From positions 62,001 to 126,000 of the forward strand of contig NZ_LAXJ01000005.1 of the NCBI RefSeq assembly GCF_001441615.1: 64,000 bases of DNA, read 5' to 3'. The DNA comes from Roseovarius atlanticus. Its GTDB lineage: Bacteria > Pseudomonadota > Alphaproteobacteria > Rhodobacterales > Rhodobacteraceae. The position numbers and the translations under genes are program-made. Shown piece after piece: positions 8,239 to 15,827 of the stretch; position 1 is the stretch's first letter, and every line of letters begins with the position of its first letter. A model generated the notes under the pieces. That model made no database searches, had not been told where the DNA came from, and saw only the letters and a list, made by a program, of their open reading frames with translations.

Positions 8239-8762
8239 AGCCGTTTGAACATGTAGGTCGTGGAATGCAGCGTGCGCCCGTCGGGATCGAGGGCGAAATC
8301 GGGGATGACGCCCGCCACCTCGAACCCCACGGATGCGTAAAGCGATTGCGAGACGTCGCCGCTGCGGGTGTCGAGGGTGACGTTGGTCTTGCCCAAGGCA
8401 CGAGCGTGGTCCAGCGCGGCGGACAGAAGCACGCGCCCCAGACCGCGGCGGCGAGCGGTGGGATGGACCATCATCTTGGCGATCTCGGCCCGGTGCGGCT
8501 GGTTTCTTGGCATAGCGGTGATCAACTGGACCGTCCCTGCCAGCGTATCGCCAAGCTGGGCGGTGAACAGGCTGCGGGCGTTGGCCGTCACATGCGGAAA
8601 GACATCGTCGCGCCAAAAGGCGCTGGCCGTCTCGGGTGTGAGCGGATGCAGGAAGCTGACGGCGGCGCCGTCGGCCACGGTGTCGATCAGCAGGCGGGTG
8701 AGACCGTCAAGGTTTCGCTCCAGCTCGGGTCCGGTCAGCGCGGCGATCCGGGGCGGCGTCAT
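8235..8762 (-). CDS. GNAT-family N-acetyltransferase
   Basis: A 175-residue acetyltransferase. The acetyl-CoA motif A is clear: EIAKMMVHPTARRRGLGRVL (R/Q-x-x-G-x-G/A type), followed by AALDHARALGKTNVTLDTRS and an SLYASVGFEVAG motif B. The substrate is unknown. It is the second gene of a pair: its ATG overlaps the stop of the upstream XRE-cupin regulator (ATGA at 8759-8762), so the regulator and enzyme are co-translated. Confidence 0.88.
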   Translation of the reverse strand: MTPPRIAALTGPELERNLDGLTRLLIDTVADGAAVSFLHPLTPETASAFWRDDVFPHVTANARSLFTAQLGDTLAGTVQLITAMPRNQPHRAEIAKMMVHPTARRRGLGRVLLSAALDHARALGKTNVTLDTRSGDVSQSLYASVGFEVAGVIPDFALDPDGRTLHSTTYMFKRL

Positions 8763-9316
8763 GCGAGTGCCAGCAGGTAGCGGGCGCCGTCAGGCCCGGC
8801 GCGGAATTCCGACACGCCGTGCAGGCGGTAGCGCAGACAGTCGCCGGGCGACAGGCTGTGGGTCTGACCGTCGACGGTGATCTGCAACGCGCCTTCCAGC
8901 AATACGAAATGATGTTCGTGGCCCGGCACGCTGGGTTGGTCGTAGGAGATGTGCGCGTGCGGTTTCAGCGTCGCCTCGACCAGTTCGAGTTGCAGGTCGG
9001 CGCTGGGCGGCGAGACGTTGCGGCGGTGAAAGCCGTGACTGGCATCGTGATAGACCGGCTGGGCGTCGCGAGACACCAGCGCCTCAAAGCGGCCTTCCAG
9101 CGGCGCGATCAGTTGCGAGATCGGCAGGCGCAATGCGGTCGAGAGCTTGGCAAGGGTGTCGGCCGTCGGGCTGACCTCGCCATTTTCAATGCGCGAGAGG
9201 CTGGCGCGGCTGATGGTGCTGGCGGTGGCCAACTCCGCGAGCGTGAGGTTGCGCGAGTGGCGCAGGTCGCGGATGTGTCTGGCCAGCGGGGGCGGGACGG
9301 CGAGAGATGATTCCAT
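8759..9316 (-). CDS. XRE-family regulator with C-terminal cupin domain
   Basis: A 185-residue protein. Residues about 10-65 form an XRE HTH ([19 protein letters not shown], then [25 protein letters not shown]). The C-terminal part is a cupin ([20 protein letters not shown], then LSPGDCLRY). These proteins typically repress small metabolic or resistance operons and sense a small ligand in the cupin. ATG at 9316 ([11 protein letters not shown]) is chosen; the longer frame to 9433 would run across the accA promoter. It forms an operon with the GNAT gene. Confidence 0.88.
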   Translation of the reverse strand: MESSLAVPPPLARHIRDLRHSRNLTLAELATASTISRASLSRIENGEVSPTADTLAKLSTALRLPISQLIAPLEGRFEALVSRDAQPVYHDASHGFHRRNVSPPSADLQLELVEATLKPHAHISYDQPSVPGHEHHFVLLEGALQITVDGQTHSLSPGDCLRYRLHGVSEFRAGPDGARYLLALA

Positions 9317-9333
9317 AAATGGGAATAAATTCC
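9311..9333. promoter_or_regulatory. Alternating TTCC/GGAA palindromes at the XRE gene start
   Basis: TTCC (9311-9314), GGGAA (9321-9325) and ATTCC (9329-9333) alternate. GGAAT-AA-ATTCC at 9322-9333 is a perfect inverted repeat, and TTCCAT with ATGGGAA at 9311-9325 is a near one. They overlap the start codon of the XRE-cupin gene, so autoregulation is plausible. accA starts 93 bp away on the other strand. Confidence 0.4.
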
Positions 9334-9425
9334 ATTTTCGGGATTCGCGCAAGCCGGAACTTGCGAAGTTTGTTGAACCCCCGGGCCGTTTCCATATATC
9401 CCGTTGGCCAAACAGGAGCATGGGC

Positions 9426-10388
9426 ATGACCAACTACCTCGACTTTGAAAAGTCCCTGGCGGAAATCGAAGGCAAGGCCGAAGAGCTGCGAGCGATGGCG
9501 CGGACGACCGAGGGGATGGATGTCGAGGAGGAAGCCGGGGCGCTGGACCGCAAGGCGGCCACCATGCTGACCGACCTTTACAAGGACCTGACGCCGTGGC
9601 GGAAATGCCAGGTTGCGCGGCATCCGAACCGGCCCCATTGCAAGGACTATATCGAAGCGCTGTTCGAGGAATACACGCCGCTGGCTGGCGACCGGAACTT
9701 TGCCGACGACCAGGCGGTGATGGGCGGTCTGGCGCGGTTCGGTGACACGCCTGTGGTGGTGATCGGCCACGAGAAGGGCAACGATACCAAGTCCCGGATC
9801 GAGCGCAATTTCGGCATGGCGCGGCCCGAAGGCTATCGCAAGGCGATCCGGCTGATGGACATGGCGGACCGGTTCAACCTGCCTGTGATCACGCTGGTCG
9901 ACACGCCCGGCGCCTATCCCGGCAAGGGCGCCGAGGAACGCGGGCAGAGCGAGGCGATTGCCCGCTCGACCGAGATGTGCCTGAAGGCCGGTGTGCCTCT
10001 GGTCAGCGTGATCATCGGCGAAGGCGGATCGGGCGGCGCGGTGGCGTTCGCCTCGGCCAACCGCGTGGCCATGCTGGAACATTCCGTCTATTCGGTGATC
10101 AGCCCCGAGGGCTGTGCCAGCATCCTGTGGAAGGATTCCGAGAAGATGCGCGAGGCTGCTGAGGCGCTGCGGCTGACCGCGCAGGACCTGATGAAGCTGC
10201 GGGTGATCGACCGGGTGATCGACGAGCCCAAGGGCGGCGCGCACCGCGATCCCACGGGGGCGATGGCGTCGGTGGGTGATGCGATCCGCGCCATGCTGGA
10301 CGGTTTGAAGGATCTGTCACGCGAGGAGCTGGTGCGCGACCGGCGCGAGAAATTCCTTAAGATGGGCGCGACCGGGCTGGCCGCCTAA
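9426..10388 (+). CDS. accA: Acetyl-CoA carboxylase carboxyltransferase subunit alpha
   Basis: A 320-residue alpha subunit of the ACC carboxyltransferase. Together with AccD it transfers the carboxyl group from carboxybiotin to acetyl-CoA to make malonyl-CoA. Visible are the N-terminal helices ([20 protein letters not shown]), the crotonase-like core with [19 protein letters not shown] and [12 protein letters not shown], and the C-terminal GAHRDP segment. ATG at 9426 has AGGAG 7 bp upstream; the ATG at 9420 is too close to that site. Length and motifs are standard. The stop overlaps the convergent DUF4149 gene by 4 bp. Confidence 0.97.
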   Translation: MTNYLDFEKSLAEIEGKAEELRAMARTTEGMDVEEEAGALDRKAATMLTDLYKDLTPWRKCQVARHPNRPHCKDYIEALFEEYTPLAGDRNFADDQAVMGGLARFGDTPVVVIGHEKGNDTKSRIERNFGMARPEGYRKAIRLMDMADRFNLPVITLVDTPGAYPGKGAEERGQSEAIARSTEMCLKAGVPLVSVIIGEGGSGGAVAFASANRVAMLEHSVYSVISPEGCASILWKDSEKMREAAEALRLTAQDLMKLRVIDRVIDEPKGGAHRDPTGAMASVGDAIRAMLDGLKDLSREELVRDRREKFLKMGATGLAA

Positions 10389-10783
10389 AGCGTGACGCCC
10401 AGCCGTATGATGGCCCACGCCGCGCCGGCGATATGGGCCAGCGTGATCAGTACCGAGAAGACGTGAAGCAGCTTGAAGCGCTTGGTGTGACCGGCGTCAG
10501 TTGCGGCGTTGATCCGGGGCATCAGGGACTGGCGCGCGTAAAGCGTGGTCAGCGCGATAACGACGAGTATCACTGTGGACAAAAGGTCGGAGAAGGCGGC
10601 GCAGACTGCGGCAAGAGCCGCCGTGCCCAGCACGAACAGGTAGAAATGCGGAAAGGCGCGGCGGATCAGTGGGCGCGCCGTCTCTTCCGGCAGGGCGCGC
10701 AGCACGAAGGCCGCGAAACCGAAGGCATAAAGCGTCATCCCGCCGAAGAGCAGCGCGGTCAGAAGCAGGGCGAGGATATTCAT
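10385..10783 (-). CDS. DUF4149-type membrane protein
   Basis: A 132-residue integral membrane protein with four hydrophobic segments (about residues 1-28, 45-65, 68-85 and 105-128). It shows the TMEM205/DUF4149 pattern: an [21 protein letters not shown] start and a central [13 protein letters not shown]. The function of the family is unknown. Its ATG overlaps the ubiG stop by 4 bp, so it is translated with ubiG. Confidence 0.75.
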   Translation of the reverse strand: MNILALLLTALLFGGMTLYAFGFAAFVLRALPEETARPLIRRAFPHFYLFVLGTAALAAVCAAFSDLLSTVILVVIALTTLYARQSLMPRINAATDAGHTKRFKLLHVFSVLITLAHIAGAAWAIIRLGVTL

Positions 10784-11499
10784 GTCGTGGCCTCTGGTTT
10801 GCGGGCGGCGCCGATATAAATCACCCGCTTGAACGGCAGCACGCCGAAGGTGAAGTCCAGCCGCCGGGTCAGGCCGGTGGGGCCGAGACCGGCCATCTTG
10901 CCGGGGGTCAGGCCGGCCTGTTGCAATCCGTCCGTCAGTTCGGCGGGTTTGATGAACATCGCCGGATCGTGGGTGCCTTTGGGCAAGAGGCCAAGGATAT
11001 CCTCGGCCACGGTGATGGTGGCCAGCCGGGCGACCATATTGCGGTTGATCGTGTCGTAGAGGAACAGCCCGCCGGGTTTCAGGACGCGGGCGACCTCTTG
11101 CAGGACCTGCCCCAGATCCGAGACATGCTCCAGCACATCGACGCAGACGACAGCGTCGAATGCCGCATCGTCATAGGGCAGAGCCTCGCCCACGCCGGTG
11201 TCGTAGCGGATGTCGAGGCCGGATTGCGCAGCATGGGACCGGGCCGCGGCGATGGCCTCTTTCGCGGGGTCGATGCCGGTCACATGCGCGCCGCGCTGCG
11301 CTATGGCCTCGGCCATGAAACCGCCCGCGCACCCCAGGTCGAGCACGCTTTTGCCCGCCCAATCGATGTGCCGGTCGAAGAATTTCAGGCGGGCGGGCAC
11401 GAGGTTTTTCAGCGTGCGCACCCAGCGCAGATCGTCCGACCACCATTGCGCGGCGGCGGCGTCGTAGATCTCTTGCTTGTTGCGGGTTCGGTCGTTCAT
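10780..11499 (-). CDS. ubiG: Ubiquinone biosynthesis O-methyltransferase
   Basis: A 239-residue class-I SAM methyltransferase matching UbiG, which carries out both O-methylations of ubiquinone synthesis. The N-terminus (IYDAAAAQWWSDD) is the UbiG pattern. Motif I is VLDLGCAGGFMAEAIA, followed by VTGIDPAKEAI, DAVVCVDVLEHV and the C-terminal membrane-associated stretch FIKPAELTDGLQQAGL. Length is normal. A DUF4149 gene follows with an ATGA overlap. Confidence 0.95.
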   Translation of the reverse strand: MNDRTRNKQEIYDAAAAQWWSDDLRWVRTLKNLVPARLKFFDRHIDWAGKSVLDLGCAGGFMAEAIAQRGAHVTGIDPAKEAIAAARSHAAQSGLDIRYDTGVGEALPYDDAAFDAVVCVDVLEHVSDLGQVLQEVARVLKPGGLFLYDTINRNMVARLATITVAEDILGLLPKGTHDPAMFIKPAELTDGLQQAGLTPGKMAGLGPTGLTRRLDFTFGVLPFKRVIYIGAARKPEATT

Positions 11500-11542
11500 G
11501 GGCCGGAGATAGGCCGGAGGGCGCAGGCATCCAGAGGCGTCG

Positions 11543-12220
11543 TCAGGCCAGCAGCATCTTCAGCCCCTGCGTCACGTCCGAGCGGACGGCAAGGCGCAGG
11601 CCCGGCTCGTCGCCGGCCTTGAGCGCCGAGATGATCAGGCGGTGATAGCGCGGCGGCTCTTTCTGTTGCAGCTTGCCGTAGAGCGCCCGCATCGTGGGGC
11701 CCAGTTGCAGCCAGACGGTTTCGGCCATCGCCAGCATCGCGGGCGCCTGGGCGCGCAGGTATAGCGTGCGGTGGAATTCGAGGTTCGAGCGGATGTACCC
11801 GACCGCGTCCTGGTGGGCGATGTGATCGGTGATCCGAGCGTTGATGGATTGCAGCCGGTCGATCAGGGCCATGTGGGCGCGGGGCAGGGCGCGGCTGGCC
11901 AGCTCGACCTCGATCAGGGCGCGCAGGGCGGCCAGTTCCTCGATCCTTTCATTGCCAAGCTCGGGCGCGGCCAGGCGGCCCGAGCTGCTGACCGTCAGGG
12001 CGCCTTCGGCGGAGAGACGGCGCACGGCCTCGCGGGCGGGGGTCATGGAAACGTTGTACTCGGCGCCGACGCCGCGCAGGGTCAGGGCCTGGCCGGGGCG
12101 TAGTTCGCCATGCATGATGCGGCTGCGTAGGCCGCGATAGACGCGGTCATGGGCCGACCCGGTCGGGGCGGTGCCGGGGGCGGGGACAAGCCCGGCTTCG
12201 GAACGCGGCGGAAAGTTCAT
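11543..12220 (-). CDS. GntR-family regulator (FadR/FCD subgroup)
   Basis: A 225-residue regulator. The N-terminal winged HTH reads VYRGLRSRIMHGELRPGQAL, then VSMTPAREAVRRLSAEGAL; the all-helical C-terminal FCD domain contains the FHRTLYLRA stretch with its metal-binding histidines. The effector is unknown. It lies upstream of ubiG in the same direction with a 43-bp gap, but a functional link is not evident. Confidence 0.9.
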   Translation of the reverse strand: MNFPPRSEAGLVPAPGTAPTGSAHDRVYRGLRSRIMHGELRPGQALTLRGVGAEYNVSMTPAREAVRRLSAEGALTVSSSGRLAAPELGNERIEELAALRALIEVELASRALPRAHMALIDRLQSINARITDHIAHQDAVGYIRSNLEFHRTLYLRAQAPAMLAMAETVWLQLGPTMRALYGKLQQKEPPRYHRLIISALKAGDEPGLRLAVRSDVTQGLKMLLA

Positions 12221-12265
12221 GGCGCATTTGTGATCACGGATTGGCCCGCGGTCAATCCCGTTGCA

Positions 12266-12955
12266 TCACTCGAAGCGATAGCGGTGAAGTTCCGCGCCGT
12301 TTTCCCGCAGCCAGCGGCGCGGCGTGTCGTAATCAGGGCAAAGCCGTTCGACGATGGTCCAGAAGGCGTGGGAATGGTTCATCTCGACAAGATGCGCAAC
12401 CTCGTGCGCGGCGACGTAGTCGAGCACCTCGCGCGGGGCGAGGATCAGCCGCCAGGAATACATGAGGCCGGCATCATGGGTGCAAGACCCCCAGCGCGAG
12501 CGCGTGTCGCGCAAGGTCAGGCGGGCATATTCGCGGCCAACGGCCTGCGCGTAGTAGTCCGAGGCGGCGGCGAGGTGATCGCGAGCGCGGGTTTTCAACC
12601 AAGCCTGTACCCGCCGGGGCGCGGTTTCGGGCGGGCCGGGCACGGCTAGCGTGTCGTCTGCAAGCTGAATCCGCCGGCCCGAACCGGGCAAGAGACGGCG
12701 CAGGCGCCCCTCGACGGGCAGATCCGAGCCGATTCGCACCTCGGTCATGTCGGGCTGACGTGAAAGCTGCGCCCGCAGCCAGGCGGCCTTTTCGTTGGCG
12801 AAGTCCAGCGCCGTGCGTTCGGCGACGCCGGGGGGCATGGTCAGCGTCACGCGCCCGTCAACGCCCGACACCCTAAGCGAAATCCGCCGCGCCCGCGCCG
12901 AGCGGCGCAGGATTACTTCGACCGGGGGGTTGCCGGGCAGAACATGATGCCCCAT
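12266..12955 (-). CDS. YgjP-type zinc metallopeptidase (DUF45/M48-like)
   Basis: A 229-residue protein. The C-terminal half is the YgjP/DUF45 domain with the gluzincin motif VAAHEVAHLVEMNHSHAFW (HExxH plus downstream His) and the conserved SRWGSCTHDAGLMYSWRLIL stretch. The N-terminal half is the usual beta-rich part (VEVILRRSARARRISLRV). ATG at 12955 has AGAGGTGAG upstream; the frame stays open to 13426, but that stretch is antisense to the FYDLN gene. The physiological substrate of this family is not known to me. Confidence 0.88.
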   Translation of the reverse strand: MGHHVLPGNPPVEVILRRSARARRISLRVSGVDGRVTLTMPPGVAERTALDFANEKAAWLRAQLSRQPDMTEVRIGSDLPVEGRLRRLLPGSGRRIQLADDTLAVPGPPETAPRRVQAWLKTRARDHLAAASDYYAQAVGREYARLTLRDTRSRWGSCTHDAGLMYSWRLILAPREVLDYVAAHEVAHLVEMNHSHAFWTIVERLCPDYDTPRRWLRENGAELHRYRFE

Positions 12956-13069
12956 ATGCCGCTCACCTCTTGCAGCGCCGTACCGCGCTTTATGCCTTTG
13001 ACACCTGATACGTCTTATGGCAGGGGACGTCGAACGCCTGCAAGTCCACAGACACCGAAGGGGATAAGG

Positions 13070-13396
13070 ATGCCCAAGGAAGAATGGGGTGTGAAGCGCG
13101 TCTGCCCGACGACGGGCAAACGGTTTTACGACCTGAACAAAGACCCGATCGTCAGCCCCTACACGGGCGAGGTTGTCGAGATGCATTCCGGCAAGAGCCG
13201 GTCGATCACCGCGGATGCGGAAGATGCCGAGACCAAGAAGATGAAGGGCAACGAGGTCGACGATGAAATCATCGACGACGATGATGATGACGTCGATGTC
13301 GACCTGGGCGACGATGTTCTGGAAGACGACGACGATGACGACAACGTGTCGCTGGACGATATCGCGGACGTCGCGTCGGAAGACGACGAGAGCTGA
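13070..13396 (+). CDS. FYDLN-acid domain protein (TIGR02300 family)
   Basis: A 108-residue soluble protein. The N-terminus MPKEEWGVKRVCPTTGKRFY leads into the diagnostic FYDLNKDPIVSPYTGE motif of this alphaproteobacterial family. The C-terminal half is extremely acidic, with long Asp runs (residues about 65-108). The function is unknown. GGGGATAAGG precedes the ATG at 13070. It is divergent from the YgjP-type peptidase gene. Confidence 0.92.
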   Translation: MPKEEWGVKRVCPTTGKRFYDLNKDPIVSPYTGEVVEMHSGKSRSITADAEDAETKKMKGNEVDDEIIDDDDDDVDVDLGDDVLEDDDDDDNVSLDDIADVASEDDES

Positions 13397-13411
13397 ACCA
13401 AGTTGTGAGAG

Positions 13412-13437
13412 GGCGGGATTTTCCACTTGATCCCGCC
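13412..13437 (+). terminator. Probable terminator after the FYDLN gene
   Basis: GGCGGGAT and ATCCCGCC form an 8-bp perfect stem with a 10-nt loop, 16 bases after the stop codon. The following sequence has only a weak T-tract (GCTTTACC), so termination may be partial. It separates the FYDLN gene from tRNA-Ala. Confidence 0.45.
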
Positions 13438-13491
13438 TGCCGCTTTACCTAGAAGGCGGCAAATGAAGGCTCGGAGACGGGCCGTCGGTTC

Positions 13492-13567
13492 GGGGCCTTA
13501 GCTCAGCTGGGAGAGCGCCTGCATGGCATGCAGGAGGTCAGCGGTTCGATCCCGCTAGGCTCCACCA
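13492..13567 (+). tRNA. tRNA-Ala (GGC)
   Basis: A 76-nt cloverleaf: acceptor GGGGCCT pairs with AGGCTCC, D-arm GCTCAGCTGGGAGAGC, anticodon stem CCTGC/GCAGG around the loop ATGGCAT giving anticodon GGC, and T-arm GCGGTTCGATCCCGC. The CCA end is encoded. Only one G-T pair occurs in the acceptor stem, so it should be functional. Confidence 0.97.
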
Positions 13568-13980
13568 AATTTCCGAACTCATAAGATTCATAGCCTTATC
13601 ACACGGCAGCATGGGTGCCGGGTTTTTGTATGGGCAGGTCATGGCCTTGCCGTTGCCGGGGAGACTGCCGGAGAGTCGGGTTTGACCGGGCGGCTTCCAG
13701 CAGAGATTCGTCGCAGGATATCACGCGTTTTCGACGCCTGAAATTGAGGCTGGGTCGCGCCGGAAACTACCTAGGCGCGACTGCGAATCTGCTTTTGGGT
13801 GATTCCGTAACCCATTGCCATGAATTTGAATTTTCGCGCTTGACACGCTTAAATTGAAAAATGCTTTACACAAATCTGCTTTGACGCGTAGCATTGGCGC
13901 AAACGCATTTTTATTCTGTTTTGTACTGTAGATGGTCGCCTTGGGTTCCATCCAAAATTGATAGTCAGGGAGTCATTCGT
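13568..13980 (+). promoter_or_regulatory. AT-rich leader and promoter region of the TOMM locus
   Basis: No gene is seen in these 413 bases. The second half is clearly more AT-rich than its surroundings. A consensus-like TTGACA lies at 13840-13845 and a TTTACA at 13865-13870, each without a well-spaced perfect -10 box. A good ribosome binding site (CAGGGAG) precedes the precursor ATG at 13981. The base composition suggests a strong or foreign promoter. Confidence 0.4.
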
Positions 13981-15735
13981 ATGGCAAAAAAACCAGCTTC
14001 TGACGATAAATCCGACACCTCCGGACGCGGTAAGAAAACACCCGCTGGCGAGGGTGCGGCCGGTCCGTCCCCGGAGGTTCAGCTTGTCTGGGCGCGGATC
14101 ATATCTCGAGCTGCGTCGGACAGTGATTTCGCATCCGTGCTGCGTGACAATCTTGGCGAGGCGTTCGCGGCGTTCGGAGTTTCGGACATCAGCGGCATCG
14201 ACCCCGAGGACGACCTGATCCCCACCTATTCGGACGCGCTTGAGATGATCGACGCGGCCACCAAGCCGCCCGCATCAGGCGAGGGCGTGATGCCGGGGCA
14301 GGACGCGGTCAACCAGGGCAGTGGCGGGATGACCGCCGGGTCCGGGGCCTGCCAGGCTTGCGCGGTGACGCAAGGCTGCGTGGCCAGCGGTTTTTGCGGG
14401 GCCTGTTTTGCGTCGGGGCAACCGCAGGCTGGCGGCGGCAGCGCCAATGCGCCGACCGGGTCCGAGGACCAGGACCAAAAGCCGGCAGAGCCCGGCGACG
14501 ACACCAACCAAGAGGCGCCGGCAGCGACGACAATTGCAACAACAGCTTTTACGACGGGATATACCATGCAGACTTCAGGAACTTCTTCGACACTTTCCGG
14601 CGATTGCGTTGGCTCGATCGGAACGGCCGGCTCTCTTGGTTCGGTTGGAGGCACGGCAGGGACCTTCGCGACCGCCGGAACCTACGGCAGCGCCGGGGCG
14701 CAGGCGCCTTGCGAGGCGACCAATGCGTCGCAGGCCTCGATCAAGCCAACGGTTGCGACGATCCGGCAATGCGAGATGACCCAGGCCAGCATCAAGCCGA
14801 CCGAATTGACGACGGCGACGCGGCTGACTCAACAATGCCTGACCACGCCGGTACCGACGACCGCGACGCAGGTGACCACGGGATCGCAGGTCACCAGCGG
14901 GCCGCAAGCAACATCCGGTAGCGTACTGACGAACCCCGGCCCGATATCGACCCGGCTGTCGGGTGGCTCTTACGCGGCGCCGATGTCGGGCGATTGCTGG
15001 GGCTCCGCCGGAACCTTCGGCAGTGCCGGGACATTTGGCGGCTGCGCGGGGTCCATCGGATCGGCCGGGACATATGGCAGCGGCGGATCGTCGGACTTGC
15101 ACGTCAACATGAAGACGGCCGATTTCTGCCTGACGCCCTGCGTGCAGACGACGGCGTCGATGGTGACCAGCGCGACCTTGCAGAAGCCTGCGATGAACGC
15201 CACGGCCCGCGCGCCGGTGTCCGGCGATTGTGTGGGCTCGGTCGGATCGGCCGGGTCGCTGGGCACCGTGGGCGGCACCGCCGGAACCTTCGCTTGCGCA
15301 GGCACCTATGGCTGTGCCGGGGCGCATTTGCAGATGAAGACGGCGCATATGCCGCAGGCGATGCAGTGCCAGACCGCCACTCAGGCCACCCAGGCGACGC
15401 AGGCAACCAACGCCATGTCGTCGACGCGTCTTTCCGGCGCGTCACTGGGTAGCTTCGCGACCTATTGCGGCTGTGTCGGCAACGACGGCGGCGCAGGCAT
15501 GACGGGTGATCCCCTGAGCGGTGATTGCTGGGGCTCGGCGGGCACGTTCGGCAGCGCCGGCACCTTTGGTGGCTGCGCGGGATCGGTGGGTTCGGCCGGA
15601 ACATACGGCAGCGGATCGAGCGAGTTGCAATCGCTTCAGGTGCAGCGGCCCGGCGCGGCCATGTCCGCCACGCGCATGATGCCGGTCAACATGGCCGAGC
15701 GTATGCCCAGCATGGGCTATGGCTACGGCTGGTGA
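13981..15735 (+). CDS. Giant repetitive TOMM/RiPP precursor protein (candidate)
   Basis: A 584-residue protein not recognised as any named family. Residues 1-30 are Lys/Ser/Gly-rich. Residues 34-70 (VQLVWARIISRAASDSDF, then LGEAFAAFGV) resemble the nitrile-hydratase-type leader of RiPP precursors. Residues 117-152 are Cys/Gly-rich (GACQACAVTQGC). Residues about 206-547 hold four 35-residue Gly/Ala/Ser/Thr/Cys repeats beginning SGDCVGS or SGDCWGS, built from hexads such as GSAGTF. Thr/Gln-rich linkers with ASIKPT and TQAT copies separate them. The C-terminus ends GYGYGW. There is no signal peptide and there are no membrane segments. The next genes encode an RRE-YcaO cyclodehydratase and SagB-type dehydrogenase, so the many Cys, Ser and Thr next to Gly are likely azole sites. 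That role is inferred; a structural repeat protein is the alternative. Confidence 0.75.
   Translation: MAKKPASDDKSDTSGRGKKTPAGEGAAGPSPEVQLVWARIISRAASDSDFASVLRDNLGEAFAAFGVSDISGIDPEDDLIPTYSDALEMIDAATKPPASGEGVMPGQDAVNQGSGGMTAGSGACQACAVTQGCVASGFCGACFASGQPQAGGGSANAPTGSEDQDQKPAEPGDDTNQEAPAATTIATTAFTTGYTMQTSGTSSTLSGDCVGSIGTAGSLGSVGGTAGTFATAGTYGSAGAQAPCEATNASQASIKPTVATIRQCEMTQASIKPTELTTATRLTQQCLTTPVPTTATQVTTGSQVTSGPQATSGSVLTNPGPISTRLSGGSYAAPMSGDCWGSAGTFGSAGTFGGCAGSIGSAGTYGSGGSSDLHVNMKTADFCLTPCVQTTASMVTSATLQKPAMNATARAPVSGDCVGSVGSAGSLGTVGGTAGTFACAGTYGCAGAHLQMKTAHMPQAMQCQTATQATQATQATNAMSSTRLSGASLGSFATYCGCVGNDGGAGMTGDPLSGDCWGSAGTFGSAGTFGGCAGSVGSAGTYGSGSSELQSLQVQRPGAAMSATRMMPVNMAERMPSMGYGYGW
14596..15621 (+). 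repeat. Four 35-residue coding repeats, alternating types A-B-A-B
   Basis: Within the precursor gene the copies lie at 14596-14700 (A), 14986-15090 (B), 15220-15324 (A) and 15517-15621 (B). Type A begins SGDCVGS and contains SLG, VGGTAGTF, AGTYG and AGA. Type B begins SGDCWGSAGTFGSAGTFGGC. A copies differ from each other mainly by Ala/Ser/Thr-to-Cys exchanges (FATAGTYGSAG against FACAGTYGCAG). B copies are almost identical. Start-to-start distances are 390, 234 and 297 bp, all multiples of 3. Confidence 0.9.
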
Positions 15736-15744
15736 CGTGCGGAT

Positions 15745-15774
15745 GCGGTTGCGGCCACGGCCGGCCGCGACCGC
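15745..15774 (+). other. 12-bp hairpin between precursor and YcaO genes
   Basis: GCGGTTGCGGCC and GGCCGCGACCGC pair over 12 positions (one G-T) around a 6-nt loop, 10 bases after the precursor stop and about 50 before the YcaO ATG. No T-run follows. It probably protects or partly terminates the precursor transcript so that precursor exceeds enzyme. Confidence 0.65.
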
Positions 15775-15827
15775 GACGACACGCCTTGATGTTCCTGACC
15801 GGACAGCGGCCCTGAAGGAGGTGCGCC

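Noticed and set aside
12956..13426. N-terminal extension of the YgjP-type peptidase frame
   Set aside because: The 157 extra codons are antisense to the FYDLN gene and hydrophobic only because they mirror its Asp runs.
14575..15348. Long minus-strand frames opposite the TOMM precursor
   Set aside because: They mirror the Gly/Ala/Ser repeats in Arg/Gly-rich nonsense and lack any start signals.
14596..15621. Direct repeats as a possible CRISPR array or DNA-level repeat element
   Set aside because: Spacing is irregular, all units stay in one reading frame, and variation follows codon positions, so these are coding repeats.
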